A stretch of DNA of 26,130 nucleotides from Planctomycetota bacterium (GTDB taxonomy: Bacteria; Planctomycetota; PUPC01; JACPCR01), in NCBI GenBank assembly GCA_030740295.1, contig JASLXP010000458.1:1-26130 (forward strand), read 5' to 3'. Of the stretch, positions 23,642-26,130 are shown one piece after another. The stretch's first letter is position 1, and the number at the start of each line of letters is the position of its first letter. Below the pieces are notes generated by a model. The model was not told where the DNA came from and made no database searches. It saw only the letters and a list, made by a program, of their open reading frames with translations. The translations under genes were made by a program, and so were the position numbers.

Positions 23642-24358
23642 CTATTCGCCTTCTGCCGGCGCCACTTCGGCTTTTTTCTTGTTCGAACAGTCAACGAAAA
23701 TATCCTGGTTTTCTGTCCACCAGGTGTCCCATTCGTCGAAGTTGCAATCAATCCTCTGGCGCGTGCATCTCTTCAGCGTCTGGCAGGCAAAACGGTTAAC
23801 GGCCCGGGTCGCGTCGTTCTTCAGCAACCGGATCATGTAGGGGATGCTCTCCCGTGAAAGAGACTCCGCCAGCGAGTTTAGAACCACGAGCTGGAAATAC
23901 TCATCCGGGTCGTTGACGACCGCTTCGGTAATCTTCTCCAGCGACTCTTTGTTTTTTGAATCCGCCCGCAGCAGGCCCCGTGCGGCCATGGCACGAAGCG
24001 CGGCGACTTCTTCATTCTCGAGCGCGGAAGTCAGGACCTTCACACTCGAAGGTGCTGGCACTCGGGCAAGGTACCTGAGGATCATGCCGCGGCCCTTGAG
24101 GGTTGCCTTGTGGTAACCTTTGGCGGCTATCCCGGCAGCGGCGACACCAAGGCTTGCGTTATTCTCGTTAATCGTCTTCAGCCTCGAATACGCCTGAGCG
24201 ACCTCAGATCGCTCCTTGGAGTTCAACTGCTTGAGCAAGGCCTCAACGGTATCATTGAACTCCTTCGAGACTTCCTCGCTCGAGACTTCGAGGCCCCAGA
24301 AAAGAGAAAGTATCCCTGTCAAAATCATGCCGCTTTTTTTGAACAGGTGCAGTCTCAA
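23642..24358 (-). CDS. Secreted HEAT-repeat protein
   Basis: 238 residues from a TTG at 24358; an ATG at 24328 would remove the basic KK region of the signal peptide. The N-terminus MRLHLFKKSGMILTGILSLFWG is a typical signal sequence. Residues about 60-195 consist of paired helices with HEAT/PBS-type spacing (LARVPAPSSVKVLTSALENEEVAALRAMAARGLL, then LVVLNSLAESLSRESIPYMIRLLKND). Near the end, a CNFDEWDTWWTENQ stretch with three tryptophans resembles the end of HEAT-repeat proteins from Planctomycetes-like bacteria. The C-tail is lysine/glutamate-rich. Role unknown, probably a periplasmic scaffold. It lies upstream of the SRP RNA gene on the same strand. Confidence 0.78.
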   Translation of the reverse strand: MRLHLFKKSGMILTGILSLFWGLEVSSEEVSKEFNDTVEALLKQLNSKERSEVAQAYSRLKTINENNASLGVAAAGIAAKGYHKATLKGRGMILRYLARVPAPSSVKVLTSALENEEVAALRAMAARGLLRADSKNKESLEKITEAVVNDPDEYFQLVVLNSLAESLSRESIPYMIRLLKNDATRAVNRFACQTLKRCTRQRIDCNFDEWDTWWTENQDIFVDCSNKKKAEVAPAEGE

Positions 24359-24487
24359 GTGGTGTCTCTCTGGTGACCGGGTCTCAATATCGATGGCGCA
24401 TAATAACGGAGGTCAGGTGTCTTTACATCCAAGACTGGGACTTTCAACCAAGACTGCCCAAGCTGAGCGGAATCCCCGACAGTGCAC

Positions 24488-24515
24488 TAACCATTAACCA
24501 TCGACCATTTACCAT
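24488..24515. repeat. 7-bp tandem repeat (four units) upstream of sucC
   Basis: TAACCAT, TAACCAT, CGACCAT, TTACCAT: four contiguous units all ending ACCAT. It ends 14 bases before the -35 box of the sucC promoter. Confidence 0.7.
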
Positions 24516-24529
24516 GTGCCTGCCCCCCG

Positions 24530-24557
24530 TTGCCTGCCCACGGGCCGCAGATATAAT
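24530..24557 (+). promoter_or_regulatory. Sigma-70-type promoter of sucCD
   Basis: TTGCCT (24530-24535), a 16-base spacer and a perfect TATAAT (24552-24557) lie 68 bases before the sucC ATG. It is the best promoter match in the window. The rest of 24359-24529 has the 7-bp repeat and nothing else I can name. Confidence 0.62.
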
Positions 24558-24625
24558 TCCCGCCCCAATCGGGAGAGTGGGTAAAATACAGCAATTTTTT
24601 TATCTGAACCAAGGTTCTCGTATCG

Positions 24626-25795
24626 ATGAAACTTCACGAGTATCAATCCAAACAACTGTTCCGTCAGGCCGGCATACCCGTGCCCGAGAGCAACGCCGTT
24701 ACCAGCCTTGATGATGTTGAAGAGGCATACAACAAGCTCGGCACAGACAAAGTGGTCGTAAAAGTCCAGGCCCACGCAGGCGGCCGCGGCAAAGCCGGGG
24801 GAGTCAAGATCGTAGACAACTCGGGCGATGCGAAGGCATTTGCCCAGCAATTCCTCGGCAAGAAGCTGGTGACCAAACAGACCGGGTCTGAAGGCCAGAC
24901 CGTCAGTGCCATCCTGCTTGAAGCACCGAGCTCCATTGCCACCGAAATCTACGCCAGCATTGTTATCGACCGAGCCATCGGCCTGCCAACCCTCATCGTG
25001 TGCGCGGAAGGCGGAGTCGAAATCGAAGAGGTAGCCGAACGCTCGCCGGAAAAGATCATCAAAGAATCGTACGACCCGGGCACCGGGCTCCAGGGCTACC
25101 AGGCGCGAAGGATCTTCCTGCAGCTTGGGCTCGATAAAAGCCTGATGAATTCCTTTGCCAGCCTGCTGATCAAGCTCGCACGGCTCTTCGTCGACCGTGA
25201 CTGCTCGATGGCCGAAATCAATCCGCTGGTCATCACGGAAGACAATCAGGTCCTCGCGCTCGATGCCAAGATTACCATCGACGACAATGCCTTGTATCGG
25301 CAGAAGGACATCGCCGAAATGCGGGACTTCACCCAGGAAGATCCACGTGAAGTCGAGGCCGCCAAATACGACCTCAGCTACATTGGCCTGGACGGCGATA
25401 TCGGTTGTATGGTCAATGGCGCAGGACTCGCCATGGCCACGATGGACATCGTCAAGTTTTATGGAGGAGACCCGGCAAACTTCCTCGACGTCGGCGGAGG
25501 CGCCACCGCCGAGAAGGTGTCGGCGGCATTCAAGATCATCCTGACCGATGAAAACGTGAAGGCCATCATGGTCAACATCTTCGGCGGCATCATGCAGTGC
25601 GACGTCATTGCCGAAGGCGTCATTGCCGCGGTCAATGAAATCAGCCTGAGCGTCCCACTCGTCGTCCGCCTCGAGGGGACGAATGTAGAGAGAGGACGCC
25701 AACTGCTCGAAGAATCCGGCCTGCCGCTCGAAACCGCCACCAGCCTGGCCGAAGCCGCCGAAAAAGCAGTAGGGCTCGCCAAAGGGGCAGCATAA
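24626..25795 (+). CDS. sucC: Succinyl-CoA synthetase (ADP-forming) subunit beta
   Basis: 389 residues, full length. An ATP-grasp domain starts [20 protein letters not shown] and contains [16 protein letters not shown] (46-61). AEINPLVI provides metal-binding residues, and the CoA-ligase domain has [11 protein letters not shown] and [17 protein letters not shown]. With SucD it makes ATP (or GTP) from succinyl-CoA in the citric acid cycle. The ATG at 24626 has only a weak AAGG upstream. A 397-residue frame on the opposite strand mirrors this gene and is a codon-bias shadow. Confidence 0.97.
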   Translation: MKLHEYQSKQLFRQAGIPVPESNAVTSLDDVEEAYNKLGTDKVVVKVQAHAGGRGKAGGVKIVDNSGDAKAFAQQFLGKKLVTKQTGSEGQTVSAILLEAPSSIATEIYASIVIDRAIGLPTLIVCAEGGVEIEEVAERSPEKIIKESYDPGTGLQGYQARRIFLQLGLDKSLMNSFASLLIKLARLFVDRDCSMAEINPLVITEDNQVLALDAKITIDDNALYRQKDIAEMRDFTQEDPREVEAAKYDLSYIGLDGDIGCMVNGAGLAMATMDIVKFYGGDPANFLDVGGGATAEKVSAAFKIILTDENVKAIMVNIFGGIMQCDVIAEGVIAAVNEISLSVPLVVRLEGTNVERGRQLLEESGLPLETATSLAEAAEKAVGLAKGAA

Positions 25796-25819
25796 GAGAC
25801 CTTCACACCGATTTCAGAA

Positions 25820-25847
25820 TTACTCATCACTTATTACTCATTACGTC
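25820..25847. repeat. 7-bp tandem repeat (four units) between sucC and sucD
   Basis: TTACTCA, TCACTTA, TTACTCA, TTACGTC in register, ending three bases before the sucD ATG. Units one and three are identical. It takes the place where a ribosome binding site would normally be. Confidence 0.6.
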
Positions 25848-25850
25848 CTC

Positions 25851-26130
25851 ATGAGCATTCTCGTTAACAAAGACACCAAAGTTATCTGCCAGGGCATCAC
25901 CGGGAAATCCGGCGCGTTCCATGCCCGCGCCTGCATCGAATACGGCACACAGGTTGTCGCCGGCGTCACCCCGGGCCGAGGTGGCCAGACTGCCGAAGGT
26001 GTCCCGGTTTTTGACTCCGTCACCGAAGCCGTCAGGGAAACCGGCGCCAACGTTTCAATGATCTTTGTGCCCGCGCCGTTCGCCGCGGATGCGGTACTTG
26101 AAGGCGTCGACGCCGGGCTCGACATGGTCG
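25851..26130 (+). CDS. sucD: Succinyl-CoA synthetase subunit alpha, N-terminal part (runs off window)
   Basis: The first 93 residues are present: [21 protein letters not shown], ...[21 protein letters not shown]..., the CoA-binding Rossmann domain of SucD. The phosphohistidine lies beyond the window. It follows sucC by 55 bases and is surely co-transcribed. There is no Shine-Dalgarno sequence; a 7-bp repeat directly abuts the start region. Confidence 0.95.
   Translation, partial: MSILVNKDTKVICQGITGKSGAFHARACIEYGTQVVAGVTPGRGGQTAEGVPVFDSVTEAVRETGANVSMIFVPAPFAADAVLEGVDAGLDMV

Noticed and set aside
24509..25702. 397-codon open frame on the minus strand opposite sucC
   Set aside because: It mirrors a certain gene over its full length, has no recognisable family and no ribosome binding site. 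Open antisense frames are common opposite GC-rich genes.

Overview
The window looks like a chromosomal stretch of a Gram-negative, moderately GC-rich bacterium from the wider PVC or candidate-phylum neighbourhood (Planctomycetes, Verrucomicrobia, Lentisphaerae, Hydrogenedentota or Sumerlaeota-like). The pointers are a two-gene glycine decarboxylase (gcvPA/gcvPB), a membrane-anchored VWA protein, a secreted HEAT-repeat protein, an RsbRST stressosome module, a DUF6259-like glycoside-hydrolase-type protein and a heparinase II/III-type lyase next to sigma-54 and housekeeping genes. The phylum is an inference; no rRNA is present. There is no CRISPR array or prophage.

Layout. 1-1457: the 3' end of a membrane glycosyltransferase, then a UlaG-like metallo-hydrolase. 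1503-5478 (minus): a very tight operon gcvH-gcvPA-gcvPB-lipoate ligase/octanoyltransferase, without gcvT. 5708-7828: a VWA protein divergent from gcvH, closed by a clear rho-independent terminator at 7848-7878. 7879-8318: a gene-free stretch. 8319-11880: a partner-switching module, rsbR-rsbS-rsbT-(kinase-like + SpoIIE phosphatase)-kinase. 11557-19178: a carbohydrate-degradation group (sialidase-like, DUF6259-like, TIM-barrel isomerase, heparinase-like) on alternating strands. 19304-23537 (minus): SRP RNA-dnaX-recR-rpoN. 23642-24358 (minus): HEAT-repeat protein. 24626-end: sucC and the start of sucD.

The stressosome module is damaged at both ends. First, rsbR is split by a 129-bp element (8742-8870) with 18-bp terminal inverted repeats (17/18 matching) and an exact 8-bp target duplication (CTGTAGAG). 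Removing the element and one duplication copy restores a continuous 288-residue RsbR. This is a textbook miniature inverted-repeat element, and its right end supplies a possible GTG start for a separate STAS domain. Second, the last gene of the module, which in related loci I recall continuing into a sensor kinase, is cut at about 11776-11790. There it joins, head to head, the 3' end of a truncated sialidase-like gene on the other strand, so each ORF ends in residues read from the antisense of the other gene.

A third unexpected signal is a set of short, imperfect tandem repeats with a 7-bp period in four separate intergenic sites (10167-10194, 17101-17121, 24488-24515, 25820-25847), each just upstream of a gene. 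They resemble in style the heptameric short tandem repeats (STRRs) known from cyanobacteria.
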